A stretch of 64,000 nt of DNA from contig NZ_CP108046.1 in the NCBI RefSeq assembly GCF_041435115.1, positions 4,960,001 to 5,024,000 on the forward strand, written 5' to 3'. The stretch comes from Streptomyces sp. NBC_00289 (lineage in GTDB: Bacteria > Actinomycetota > Actinomycetes > Streptomycetales > Streptomycetaceae). Numbering within the stretch: position 1 is the first letter of the stretch; every line of letters starts with the position of its first letter. The notes beneath the pieces were generated by a model. That model did not search any database. It worked only from the letters and a program-made list of their open reading frames with translations, and was not told the DNA's origin. The position numbers were made by a program, and so were the translations under genes. Positions 17,627 to 28,396 of the stretch are shown in pieces.

Positions 17627-18814
17627 TCAAGCTCCCTTCGCGGCCTGGAACAGCTCCGCCCGCGGGTCCTCACCCGCGGTCGCCTCGCGATACGCCTCCA
17701 GCGCGTCACGAGCCTTCCCCGACAGATCCGTCGGAACACTCACCTCCACGGTGACCAACAGGTCGCCGCGCGTGCCGTCCTTGCGGACCGCGCCCTTGCC
17801 ACGTGCGCGCATGGTGCGGCCGTTGGGCGTGCCCGGCGGCAGCTTCAGCGTGACCGGCGGCCCGCCCAGGGTGGGCACCCTGACCTCGCCGCCGAGGGCC
17901 GCCTCCGTGAACGTCACCGGGACGGTGACGGTCAGGTTGTCCTCCCTGCGGCCGAAGACCGGGTGCGTGTCGACGTGCACGACGACGTACAGGTCGCCGG
18001 CCGGGCCGCCGCGCTCGCCGGGCGCGCCCTTGCCGCGGAGGCGGATGCGCTGGTTGTCGCTCACCCCCGCCGGGATGCGGACCTGCATGGTCCGGGACGA
18101 CTTGGCGCGCCCGCTGCCGTGGCAGACCTCGCAGGGGTTCTCCGCCATCAGGCCGCGGCCCTTGCAGTCCGGGCAGGGGTCCGTCAGCGAGAAACCGCCG
18201 CCGGAGCCCCGGGCGACCTGGCCGGTGCCGACGCAGGTCGGGCAGACCCGCGGGTTGCCGTTCTTGTCGCCGGTGCCGGAACAGGCCTTGCAGGGCTGCT
18301 GACTCGACATGCGCAGCGGGACCGTCGCGCCCTCGATCGCCTCGGTGAAGCTGAGGGTGACCTCGGACTCGATGTCCTGGCCGCGCCGGGGGTTGGTCCG
18401 GGTGGTGCCGGTGCCGCCGCGGTTGAACAGGCCCCCGAAGACGTCTCCGAGTCCGCCGCCGAAGCCGCCGGCTCCGCCCTGGGCCCCGCCGCCCTGGGCG
18501 CCGCCTCCGAAGAGGTCGCCCAGGTCGAAGTTGAAGGAGCCGCCGCCCGCGCCCGGCCCCGGACGGAAACCGCCGTTGCCGAAGAGGGCGCGGGCCTCGT
18601 CGTACTCCTTGCGCTTCTTGGGGTCGCCGAGGATGTCGTTCGCCTCGGAGATCTCCTTGAAGCGCTCCTCGGCCCTGACGTTGCCCTTGTTGGCGTCCGG
18701 GTGGAACTCGCGGGCGAGCTTCCGGTACGCCTTCTTGATCTCGGCCTCGGTGGCGTCCTTGGGGACGCCGAGGACCTTGTAGTAGTCCTTCTCGATGAAG
18801 TCCTTGGTGCTCAT
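17627..18814 (-). CDS. dnaJ: Molecular chaperone DnaJ
   Basis: A 395-residue Hsp40 of full type-I architecture. The J-domain has the HPD motif (AREFHPDANKG, near residue 38), then a Gly/Phe-rich linker (about 85-140), four CxxCxGxG-type zinc repeats (CKACSGTGDKNG, CPTCVGTG, CPDCKGRG, CEVCHGSG) and the C-terminal peptide-binding domains. It delivers clients to DnaK and stimulates its ATPase. Start: ATG 18814 after GGAGGGG. It follows grpE by 33 bp. Confidence 0.98.
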   Translation of the reverse strand: MSTKDFIEKDYYKVLGVPKDATEAEIKKAYRKLAREFHPDANKGNVRAEERFKEISEANDILGDPKKRKEYDEARALFGNGGFRPGPGAGGGSFNFDLGDLFGGGAQGGGAQGGAGGFGGGLGDVFGGLFNRGGTGTTRTNPRRGQDIESEVTLSFTEAIEGATVPLRMSSQQPCKACSGTGDKNGNPRVCPTCVGTGQVARGSGGGFSLTDPCPDCKGRGLMAENPCEVCHGSGRAKSSRTMQVRIPAGVSDNQRIRLRGKGAPGERGGPAGDLYVVVHVDTHPVFGRREDNLTVTVPVTFTEAALGGEVRVPTLGGPPVTLKLPPGTPNGRTMRARGKGAVRKDGTRGDLLVTVEVSVPTDLSGKARDALEAYREATAGEDPRAELFQAAKGA

Positions 18815-18847
18815 CCCCGACGCCCCTCCTTTCTCATCGCTTCAAGC

Positions 18848-21396
<2,549 letters not shown>

Positions 21397-21421
21397 TCAC
21401 CGTTCCCGCTCGGTCAACAGA

Positions 21422-21442
21422 GCTGAGTCGAAGAGGCTCAAC
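21422..21442 (-). promoter_or_regulatory. HAIR operator 2 upstream of dnaK
   Basis: GCTGAGT-N7-GCTCAAC, a weaker match to the HAIR consensus, centred 52 bp from the first site. On the dnaK strand it supplies GTTGAGC, which could be the -35 region. It begins 3 bp from the stop codon of the preceding gene. Confidence 0.75.
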
Positions 21443-21444
21443 TC

Positions 21445-22494
21445 TTATCCGCTCCTTACACGCAACTGCCCGTTGACCTGCACTGATGCGGTACGAGTGG
21501 ATGGCCGCGGCGGGTGATCCGGCTGCCGACGAGCCCCGTACACCTTGATCCTCAGCAGCGGGAGGACGACGACCAGGGCCCCGCCCGCCACCCAGAACGC
21601 CCCCGACTCCGCGACCCAGCCGAGGTGCTGGAGCACTCCGACGAGTACCCCGGAGAACGAGCCGACACCGAGCAGGATCGTCGTGCCCTGCGGGGTGAGC
21701 CCGAGCCGCCGCAGCCGGTGGGCGAGATGGTCGGGGCCGCTGCGCAGCAGGGGCCGGCCGGCCAGCCGCCGGGACAGCAGGACGAGCACGACGTCGGCGC
21801 TCCCGGCGGCGGTCAGCGCGAACAACACTCCCCCGCTGGAGGCGAGTTCGTACCCGGAGCGGGTGAGCACGGCCGCCGAGGCCAGCACGAAGCCGACGAA
21901 CAGGGACCCACAGGCCCCGAGGGCGATCCGGGCGGGATGCCAGTTGTGCATCAGGAACCCGGTCAGCGCGGCGGCCAGCACGCTCAGCAACACGGCGAGC
22001 CCGTCCATCACCTCGGCGGCGGCACACGCGCCCACCCCGAAGGCGGTGACCACTCCTACGGTGCCGGCCAGCGCGTCGGCGTGGTCGAGCGCCCTGAAGC
22101 CGGCGGCCACGAAGACGATCCAGCCCACCGCCAGCAGTCCGGCGGGCAGCCCGGTCTCGTCGTAGGGCACCACACAGGCCGCGGCCACGACCGTGCCGCC
22201 GAACAGGAACCGGGCCTTGACCCGCCGCATGTCGGCGACCAGTCCGAGGGCGGCGACGGCCGCGCCCGCGACGAGAAGCCGGCCCGTGCCGAGGAGCGGC
22301 GCGACCCCCGTCCAGTTCCCGGCCGCCGCCACCAGGCAGGTGGCGAGCACCACGGCCACACCGCCGAACAGCGGAACCGGCCGCTGCCGCCGGCGGTCGA
22401 CCGCGCCGAGACGCAGGGCGGGGACCCGCAGCAGCGCGGCGAGCACGGCGGCGAGCAGCAGGGCGGTGGTGGCGGCGGCGATCCCGTAGAGCAC
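21445..22494 (-). CDS. MraY/WecA-like polyprenyl-phosphate glycosyl-1-phosphate transferase
   Basis: A 349-residue membrane protein with about ten hydrophobic helices. Family motifs, partly altered, can be followed: RRRQRPVPLFGGVAVVL (usual PTPRxGG), FRALDHADALAGTVG (usual NxxNxxDGLDGLA), the cytoplasmic MHNWHPARIALG and DHLAHRLRRLG (usual HxHHR-type motif). These enzymes move sugar-1-phosphate from a UDP-sugar to undecaprenyl phosphate at the membrane. The substitution at the DGLDGL motif leaves some doubt about substrate or activity. Start: GTG 22494. It ends only 3 bp before the dnaK promoter region. Confidence 0.8.
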   Translation of the reverse strand: MLYGIAAATTALLLAAVLAALLRVPALRLGAVDRRRQRPVPLFGGVAVVLATCLVAAAGNWTGVAPLLGTGRLLVAGAAVAALGLVADMRRVKARFLFGGTVVAAACVVPYDETGLPAGLLAVGWIVFVAAGFRALDHADALAGTVGVVTAFGVGACAAAEVMDGLAVLLSVLAAALTGFLMHNWHPARIALGACGSLFVGFVLASAAVLTRSGYELASSGGVLFALTAAGSADVVLVLLSRRLAGRPLLRSGPDHLAHRLRRLGLTPQGTTILLGVGSFSGVLVGVLQHLGWVAESGAFWVAGGALVVVLPLLRIKVYGARRQPDHPPRPSTRTASVQVNGQLRVRSG

Positions 22495-22711
22495 GAAACC
22501 AAGCTAATCCGAATGTGATGATATGTGGTGAATTGACCCCGGGATCCGCGCGCCGCAGCGCCACAGTTACTGAGGCAGCCCTCAGTAGCACAGATCACCG
22601 CACGGCTGACTACAGTGCGGCGCAGGATGCGGGTAGTCTCAGAGAACCGCATAAGTTACCGCTTAGTAATCTCGCTCGAAGAACGCCTCGCAGGCCCGAG
22701 GAGCCCCCGAA

Positions 22712-25003
22712 ATGCAACTCGCCGCGATCATCGTGTCGCTGGTCCTGACCGTGGTCGGCGTGGCACTGCTCGCACGCGCCGTCGGCCAGTTCGTCCGGTA
22801 CTTCAAGCTCGGCCAGCCCGTGCCCGCCGGAAGCAGGACCGACAACCCCTACTCGCGCAGCGTCACGCTGGTGCGGGAGTTCCTCGGCCACACCCGGATG
22901 AACCGGTGGGGCATCGTCGGCTTCGCCCACTGGTTCGTGGCGATCGGCTTCCTGACGCTGCCGCCGACCATCATCACCGCGTACGGCCAGCTCTTCCAGG
23001 CCGACTGGACGCTCCCGGTGATCGGCGGCTTCCTGCCGTACGAGCTGTACATCGAGTTCATCGCCGCGATGACCACCCTCGGCATCCTCACGCTGATGGT
23101 CATCCGCCTGCTGAACCTGCCCTCGCGGCCCGACCGCAAGTCACGGTTCGCGGGCTCGAAGATGGGCCAGGCGTACTTCGTCGAGTACGTCATCCTCACC
23201 ATCGGCCTGGCGATCTACGTGCTGCGCGGCCTCGAGGGCGCATTGCACCACGTGGACCACTTCGAGGCCGCGTACTTCGCCTCGTACCCGCTGGTCCTGG
23301 CCTTCAAGGGACTGAGCGTCGCGACGCTGCAGAACCTGGTCTACCTGGCCGCCATGATCAAGCTGGGCACCACCATGATCTGGATGATCACGGTCTCGCT
23401 CAACACGAACATGGGCGTCGCCTGGCACCGCTTCCTGGCCTTCCCGAACATCTGGTTCAAGCGCGAGGCCACCGGCGGGACCGCCCTCGGCGGCCTCCAG
23501 CCGATGACCTCGGGCGGCGAGCCGATCGACTTCACCGACCCCGGTGACGACGACGTCTTCGGCGTCTCCCAGGTCGAGCAGTTCTCCTGGAAGGGCCTGC
23601 TGGACTTCTCCACCTGCACCGAGTGCGGGCGTTGCCAGTCGCAGTGCCCCGCCTGGAACACGGGCAAGCCGCTGTCCCCGAAGCTCCTCATCATGTCGCT
23701 GCGCGACCACGCGCACGCCAAGGCGCCGTACCTGCTCGCGGGTGGCGGCAAGTCGATGGAGGGTGAGGAGAAGGCGTCCGAGGAACAGCTCAAGGACGTG
23801 CCCGCCGCCGCGCTCGCGGAGGCCGAGCGGCCCCTCATCGGCACCGCCGAGGAGAACGGCGTCATCGACCCGGACGTCCTGTGGTCCTGCACCACCTGCG
23901 GCGCCTGTGTCGAGCAGTGCCCGGTCGACATCGAGCACGTCGACCACATCGTCGACATGCGCCGCTACCAGGTGATGATCGAGTCCTCGTTCCCGTCCGA
24001 GGCGGGCACGATGCTCAAGAACCTGGAGAAGAAGGGCAACCCCTGGGGCCTGGCGAAGAAGCAGCGCCTGGAGTGGACCAAGGAGGTCGACTTCGAGATC
24101 CCGGTCGTCGGCCGTGACATCGAGGACCTCACCGAGGTCGAGTACCTCTACTGGGTCGGCTGCGCCGGCGCCCTCGAGGACCGCGCCAAGAAGACCACGA
24201 AGGCCTTCGCCGAACTCCTCCACATCGCGGGCGTCAAGTTCGCGATCATGGGCGGCGACGAGAAGTGCACCGGCGACTCCGCCCGCCGCCTCGGCAACGA
24301 GCCCCTGTTCCAGGAGCTCGGCATGGAGAACGTGGCCGCGCTGAACATGGCGTTCGGCGAGTCCCTCGACGAGGAGGGCGAGGTGGACGAGTCGACGAGG
24401 AAGCCGAAGTCGGCGAAGAAGATCGTCGCCACCTGCCCCCACTGCCTCAACACCATCGGCAACGAGTACCCGCAGCTCGGCGGCGACTACGAGGTCATCC
24501 ACCACACCCAGCTGCTCCAGCACCTGGTGGACGAGGGCAAGCTGGTCCCGGTCACCCCGGTCGAGGGCATCATCACGTACCACGACCCCTGCTACCTGGG
24601 CCGCCACAACAAGATCTACACGCCCCCGCGCGAGATCATCGCGAGCGTCCCGGGCCTCCGCAACGAGGAGATGCACCGCCACAAGGAACGCGGCTTCTGC
24701 TGCGGCGCCGGCGGTGCCCGCATGTGGATGGAGGAGCGGATCGGCAAGCGCATCAACAACGAGCGTGTCGACGAGGCCCTCTCCCTCAACCCGGACATCG
24801 TCTCGACGGCCTGCCCGTTCTGCCTGGTCATGCTGACCGACTCGGTCAACGGCAAGAAGAACGACGGCAAGGCCAAGGAGTCCATCCAGGTCGTCGACGT
24901 CGCCCAGCTGCTCCTGGAGTCGGTGCGGACCCCGGCCGACGACGAGCCCCCGGCGGGCTCGGTCGACTCGGAGAACGAGCCGGAGCCGCAGCCGGTCAAG
25001 TAG
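22712..25003 (+). CDS. Membrane iron-sulfur oxidoreductase, HdrD/GlpC-like
   Basis: A 763-residue protein. The N-terminal 260 residues hold about six membrane helices resembling the NarI/HdrE cytochrome b type. Two ferredoxin motifs follow, CTECGRCQSQCP (near 300) and CTTCGACVEQCP (near 390), each expected to bind a 4Fe-4S cluster. The C-terminal half has two cysteine-rich CCG-type domains (CPHCLNTIGNEYP, YHDPCYLGRHN, ERGFCCGAGGARMW). Related proteins pass electrons between quinones and soluble donors such as electron-transfer flavoprotein. Start: ATG 22712 after GAGGAG. The gene stands alone and ends at a strong hairpin. Its physiological partner is not visible here. Confidence 0.9.
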   Translation: MQLAAIIVSLVLTVVGVALLARAVGQFVRYFKLGQPVPAGSRTDNPYSRSVTLVREFLGHTRMNRWGIVGFAHWFVAIGFLTLPPTIITAYGQLFQADWTLPVIGGFLPYELYIEFIAAMTTLGILTLMVIRLLNLPSRPDRKSRFAGSKMGQAYFVEYVILTIGLAIYVLRGLEGALHHVDHFEAAYFASYPLVLAFKGLSVATLQNLVYLAAMIKLGTTMIWMITVSLNTNMGVAWHRFLAFPNIWFKREATGGTALGGLQPMTSGGEPIDFTDPGDDDVFGVSQVEQFSWKGLLDFSTCTECGRCQSQCPAWNTGKPLSPKLLIMSLRDHAHAKAPYLLAGGGKSMEGEEKASEEQLKDVPAAALAEAERPLIGTAEENGVIDPDVLWSCTTCGACVEQCPVDIEHVDHIVDMRRYQVMIESSFPSEAGTMLKNLEKKGNPWGLAKKQRLEWTKEVDFEIPVVGRDIEDLTEVEYLYWVGCAGALEDRAKKTTKAFAELLHIAGVKFAIMGGDEKCTGDSARRLGNEPLFQELGMENVAALNMAFGESLDEEGEVDESTRKPKSAKKIVATCPHCLNTIGNEYPQLGGDYEVIHHTQLLQHLVDEGKLVPVTPVEGIITYHDPCYLGRHNKIYTPPREIIASVPGLRNEEMHRHKERGFCCGAGGARMWMEERIGKRINNERVDEALSLNPDIVSTACPFCLVMLTDSVNGKKNDGKAKESIQVVDVAQLLLESVRTPADDEPPAGSVDSENEPEPQPVK

Positions 25004-25020
25004 TCCCGGCGCAGCACCCC

Positions 25021-25057
25021 CGACGCCCCCATGTCCCGCCCGGACATGGGGGCGTCG
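25021..25057 (+). terminator. Terminator hairpin after the iron-sulfur oxidoreductase
   Basis: A perfect 16-bp inverted repeat (arms 25021-25036 and 25042-25057) with a 5-nt loop, 18 bp after the stop codon. Confidence 0.85.
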
Positions 25058-25143
25058 CCGTGCGCCCGGACAACGAGGACGCCGCCGCCGGTGACGGAAT
25101 TCGTGTGGCGGCCCGGCGGTCCGGAATTCACCGAACTCTTGTA

Positions 25144-25170
25144 CAACCCTTACCCTGCGCCGCAGGTCTC
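25144..25170 (+). promoter_or_regulatory. ECF-sigma-like promoter of the first FG-GAP pair
   Basis: CAACC, 17 bases, GTCTC. The pattern fits -35/-10 elements of extracytoplasmic-function sigma factors. The same elements with the same spacing, and the same flanks (GTACAACCCTTACCC and TGATCGTCG), recur at 28236-28262 before the second pair. The predicted leader is about 130 nt. Confidence 0.6.
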
Positions 25171-25302
25171 TTGATCGTCGGCCCCGCCGAGCAACCGGGG
25201 ACGGCTGAGCCACCCGCCCCCGCCCCGAGCCCGCTCCGCATTCCCCATCGCATCCGCCGAGCCCGCACCCGCACGGGCCCGGTGTCCTTCCTGGAGTCCG
25301 TC

Positions 25303-26739
25303 TTGCGCAAGCGCACCCTCCTGACAGTCGCCACTCTCACCACCGGCCTGCTCACCGCCCTGCCCGCCACCACGGCCACCGCTGCGCCCTCGGGCCTGCC
25401 CGGGGACTTCAACGGTGACGGCTACCGCGACGTCGCCATCGGCGCGATCAGCGCGAACGTCGGCTCCGTACGCAACGCCGGTGCCGTCGTCGTCCTGTAC
25501 GGGTCGGCCTCCGGCGTCTCGGCCGCCAAGAAGACCGTGATCACCCAGAACTCCACCGGTGTCCCGGGCGCCGCCGAGGACGGCGACCGCTTCGGCGGCA
25601 GCCTCGCCGCCGGCGACCTGGACGCCGACGGCTACGCGGACCTGGTCGTCGGCGCGCCGAACGAGAGCGTCGGCGACCGCGACGGGATCGGCACCGCCAC
25701 CATCATCTGGGGCGGCAGATCCGGCCTGACGGGCGGCTCGTCCCTGCCGCAGTCGTCGGCCGAGCTCAGCGAGTGGGGCGGCTACTCCTCCGCCATCGCC
25801 ACCGGCGACTTCAACGGCGACGGCAAGACGGACGTCACGGTCACCGGCCAGAGCTACACCGGGGTCTACCGGGGCCCCTTCACCCGCACCGGCACGCCCG
25901 TGAACCGGACCGGCGTGTACGAGGTCGGCACGACGTACGAAGTGATCGCGGGCGACCTGACCGGCGACGGCGCGGCCGAGCGCGTGTACCCGTACACCGT
26001 CAGCGGCGACCACGGCGGCGTCATCGGCTACCTCGGTTACGACCCCGGGGACGAGTCCCACCCCGAGTCGGACTACGCCCTCACCGACCTGCCGAACGCC
26101 GACGGTCACCAGGGCGCGGTCGGCGACATCAACGGCGACGGCTACGGCGACCTCGTCCTCGGCGACCACGAGGACCCGCGCGGCGACAAGCCCACCGGCC
26201 ACAAGGGCGGCCAGATCAGCGTCTGGTACGGCGGCCCGGACGGCCCCGACCCGGAGCAGAAGCCGACCGTCATCCACCAGGACACCGCGGGCGTGCCCGG
26301 CGCGGGCGAGACCGACGACCTGTTCGGTTCGGCGGTGGCCGTCGGCGACGTCAACGGCGACACGTTCGCCGACGTCGCGGTGGGCGCCTTCGGCGAGGAC
26401 AACGGCACGGCGAAGGACTCCGGTTCGGTGACGATCCTGTTCGGCTCTGCCTCCGGGCTGAAGGGCTCGGGCGCCACGTCGTACACGCAGAACACCGCGG
26501 GCGTGCCCGGCAGCAGCGAGACCGGCGACGGCTTCGGCATCTCGATCCGGCTGGTCGACCTCGACAAGAACGGCAAGGCCGAGCTCGTCACCGGCGCCGG
26601 CTACGAGAACGGCTACGGCGCGGTCACCGTGCTGCGCGGCACCTCCACCGGCCTGACCACCACCGGCGCCAAGTTCCTGAGCGCCCGCGACCTCACCCTC
26701 AAGGGCGGCGCCGACTTCGGCTGGGTGATCGGCCAGTGA
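25303..26739 (+). CDS. Secreted FG-GAP repeat (integrin-like beta-propeller) protein 1
   Basis: A 478-residue exported protein. After a signal peptide ending in TATA it has seven FG-GAP units, each with a calcium-binding loop of the DxDxDG kind: DFNGDGYRD, DLDADGYAD, DFNGDGKTD, DLTGDGAAE, DINGDGYGD, DVNGDTFAD and DLDKNGKAE. This predicts one seven-bladed propeller like the integrin alpha head. Ligand and role unknown; no enzymatic motif is visible. Start: TTG 25303, six bases after GGAG, chosen because it gives RKRTLLTV, matching the start of paralogue 4. A GTG at 25282 is the alternative. The stop overlaps the next start (GTGA). Confidence 0.88.
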   Translation: MRKRTLLTVATLTTGLLTALPATTATAAPSGLPGDFNGDGYRDVAIGAISANVGSVRNAGAVVVLYGSASGVSAAKKTVITQNSTGVPGAAEDGDRFGGSLAAGDLDADGYADLVVGAPNESVGDRDGIGTATIIWGGRSGLTGGSSLPQSSAELSEWGGYSSAIATGDFNGDGKTDVTVTGQSYTGVYRGPFTRTGTPVNRTGVYEVGTTYEVIAGDLTGDGAAERVYPYTVSGDHGGVIGYLGYDPGDESHPESDYALTDLPNADGHQGAVGDINGDGYGDLVLGDHEDPRGDKPTGHKGGQISVWYGGPDGPDPEQKPTVIHQDTAGVPGAGETDDLFGSAVAVGDVNGDTFADVAVGAFGEDNGTAKDSGSVTILFGSASGLKGSGATSYTQNTAGVPGSSETGDGFGISIRLVDLDKNGKAELVTGAGYENGYGAVTVLRGTSTGLTTTGAKFLSARDLTLKGGADFGWVIGQ

Positions 26740-28181
26740 CGTACCGCGGACTCGCCGTCCTGCTCGCGGCCTCCCTCACCCCGCTCGCCCTCTCCGCCCC
26801 GGCCGCGAACGCCGCCACCGCCGCCGCCACTTGGGACTTCAACGGCGACGGCCGGGCCGACCTGGCCGTCGGCGCCCCCGGGGCCACCGTCGGCGGCAGG
26901 GCGAGGGCGGGTGCCGTGTCCGTCGTGTACGGCGGCTCGGCCGGCCTCAAGCCCTCGACGTACAAGCTGATCACCCAGAACTCGGCCGGCATACCCGGCG
27001 CCGCCGAGACCGACGACGCCTTCGGCTCGTCCGTCGCCTCCGCCGACCTCGACCGTGACGGCTACGCCGAACTCCTCGTCGGCACCCCCGGCGAGGACGT
27101 CGACGGCGACACCAACGACGGCACCGTGCTGATCGTCTGGGGCGCGAAGTCCGGCCTGTCCGGCGCCCGCACCCTGGTCAACCACAACCAGCGCGAGAAC
27201 GACCGCTACGGCAAGGCGCTGGCCGCCGGCGACTTCACCGGCGACGGACTGCCCGAGGTCGCGATCGGCTCGAGCGGGCGGTTCGGCCTGAACTTCGTCT
27301 CCGGCCCCTTCACCAGGACCGGTGACTTCGGCGGCGGCAGCGGCGGCTCCTTCGCGTACCTCTCCCACCCGTACTCGACGTCGTACGGCATCGAGTACCT
27401 CTCCGCCGGGGACGTCACGGGCCGCGGGTTCGCCGGCCTGGTCGTGCACGGGCGCGAGGAGGGCACCGACGACGCGGTCACCACCCTGGTGGACGGCAGC
27501 ATCGGCAACTTCGTCGACTGGCTGCGGGACCTGCCCGGCGGTTACGTCTCCGCCGTCGGCGACATCGACCGCGACGGCTACGCGGACATCGTGGTCGGCA
27601 ACCACCGCGAGCCCTCCGCCGACCCCGCGGGCGCGAAGGGCGGCAAGGTATCGGTGCGCTACGGCGGCCCGGACGGCCTCGACGCCACCCGCGCCCCGGT
27701 CACCGTCACCCAGGACACCCCGGGCGTCCCCGGCGCCGCCGAGACCGGCGACGCCTTCGGCTCCGCCGTCTCCGTCGGCGACATCAACGGCGACGGTTAC
27801 GCCGACCTCGCGATCGGCGCCCCGGGCGAGTCGACGGGCACCGCGACGGCGACCGGCTCGGTCACCGTCCTGTACGGCTCGGCGACCGGCCTGACCACCC
27901 AGGGCGCCAGGACCTACACCCAGAACACCGCGGGCGTGCCCGGCGCCGACGAGAAGTCCGACCGCTTCGGCGGCCGCACCGCCCTGCTGGACCACTCGGG
28001 CGACCGGCGTGCCGACCTCAGCGTCGCCGCACCCGGCGAGAACGCGGGCGACGGCTCGGTCCGGTCCCTGCGCGGCACCACCACCGGCCCCGCCACGTCG
28101 GGCGTCACGGACTTCGGCCCGTCGACGACGGGCATCTCGACCACCGGCAGCCCGGCCTACGGAAAAACGCTGGGCGGCTGA
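26736..28181 (+). CDS. Secreted FG-GAP repeat protein 2
   Basis: A 481-residue exported protein. Signal peptide LAVLLAASLTPLALSAPAANA, then seven FG-GAP units (DFNGDGRAD, DLDRDGYAE, DFTGDGLPE, DVTGRGFAG, DIDRDGYAD, DINGDGYAD, and a weaker DHSGDRRAD). The repeated QNTAGVPGA-type linkers precede each blade. The GTG start overlaps the stop of FG-GAP protein 1 by 4 bp, so the two are coupled and share the promoter at 25144. Predicted extracellular propeller, function unknown. The fourth unit has lost part of its calcium loop. Confidence 0.88.
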   Translation: MTYRGLAVLLAASLTPLALSAPAANAATAAATWDFNGDGRADLAVGAPGATVGGRARAGAVSVVYGGSAGLKPSTYKLITQNSAGIPGAAETDDAFGSSVASADLDRDGYAELLVGTPGEDVDGDTNDGTVLIVWGAKSGLSGARTLVNHNQRENDRYGKALAAGDFTGDGLPEVAIGSSGRFGLNFVSGPFTRTGDFGGGSGGSFAYLSHPYSTSYGIEYLSAGDVTGRGFAGLVVHGREEGTDDAVTTLVDGSIGNFVDWLRDLPGGYVSAVGDIDRDGYADIVVGNHREPSADPAGAKGGKVSVRYGGPDGLDATRAPVTVTQDTPGVPGAAETGDAFGSAVSVGDINGDGYADLAIGAPGESTGTATATGSVTVLYGSATGLTTQGARTYTQNTAGVPGADEKSDRFGGRTALLDHSGDRRADLSVAAPGENAGDGSVRSLRGTTTGPATSGVTDFGPSTTGISTTGSPAYGKTLGG

Positions 28182-28235
28182 TCCCGCGACACCGGCGCGG
28201 GCCGAAGCGGCTCGCACGTTCGTCGTACTCACGTA

Positions 28236-28262
28236 CAACCCTTACCCGCCGACGGAGGTCTC
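28236..28262 (+). promoter_or_regulatory. ECF-sigma-like promoter of the second FG-GAP pair
   Basis: CAACC-N17-GTCTC, identical in elements and spacing to 25144-25170, with the same flanking GTACAACCCTTACCC and TGATCGTCG. It lies 134 bp before the start of FG-GAP protein 3. Confidence 0.6.
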
Positions 28263-28396
28263 CTGATCGTCGACCGCCTCGTGAACCCACGGACGAACCA
28301 CGGACAACTCCCGGCCCCGTCCCGGCGTACGCGAGGCGGCCGCACCCCATCGACTCGGATGCCCCGCCAGGCATCCCGCGCCGCAGGAGAACCCGC

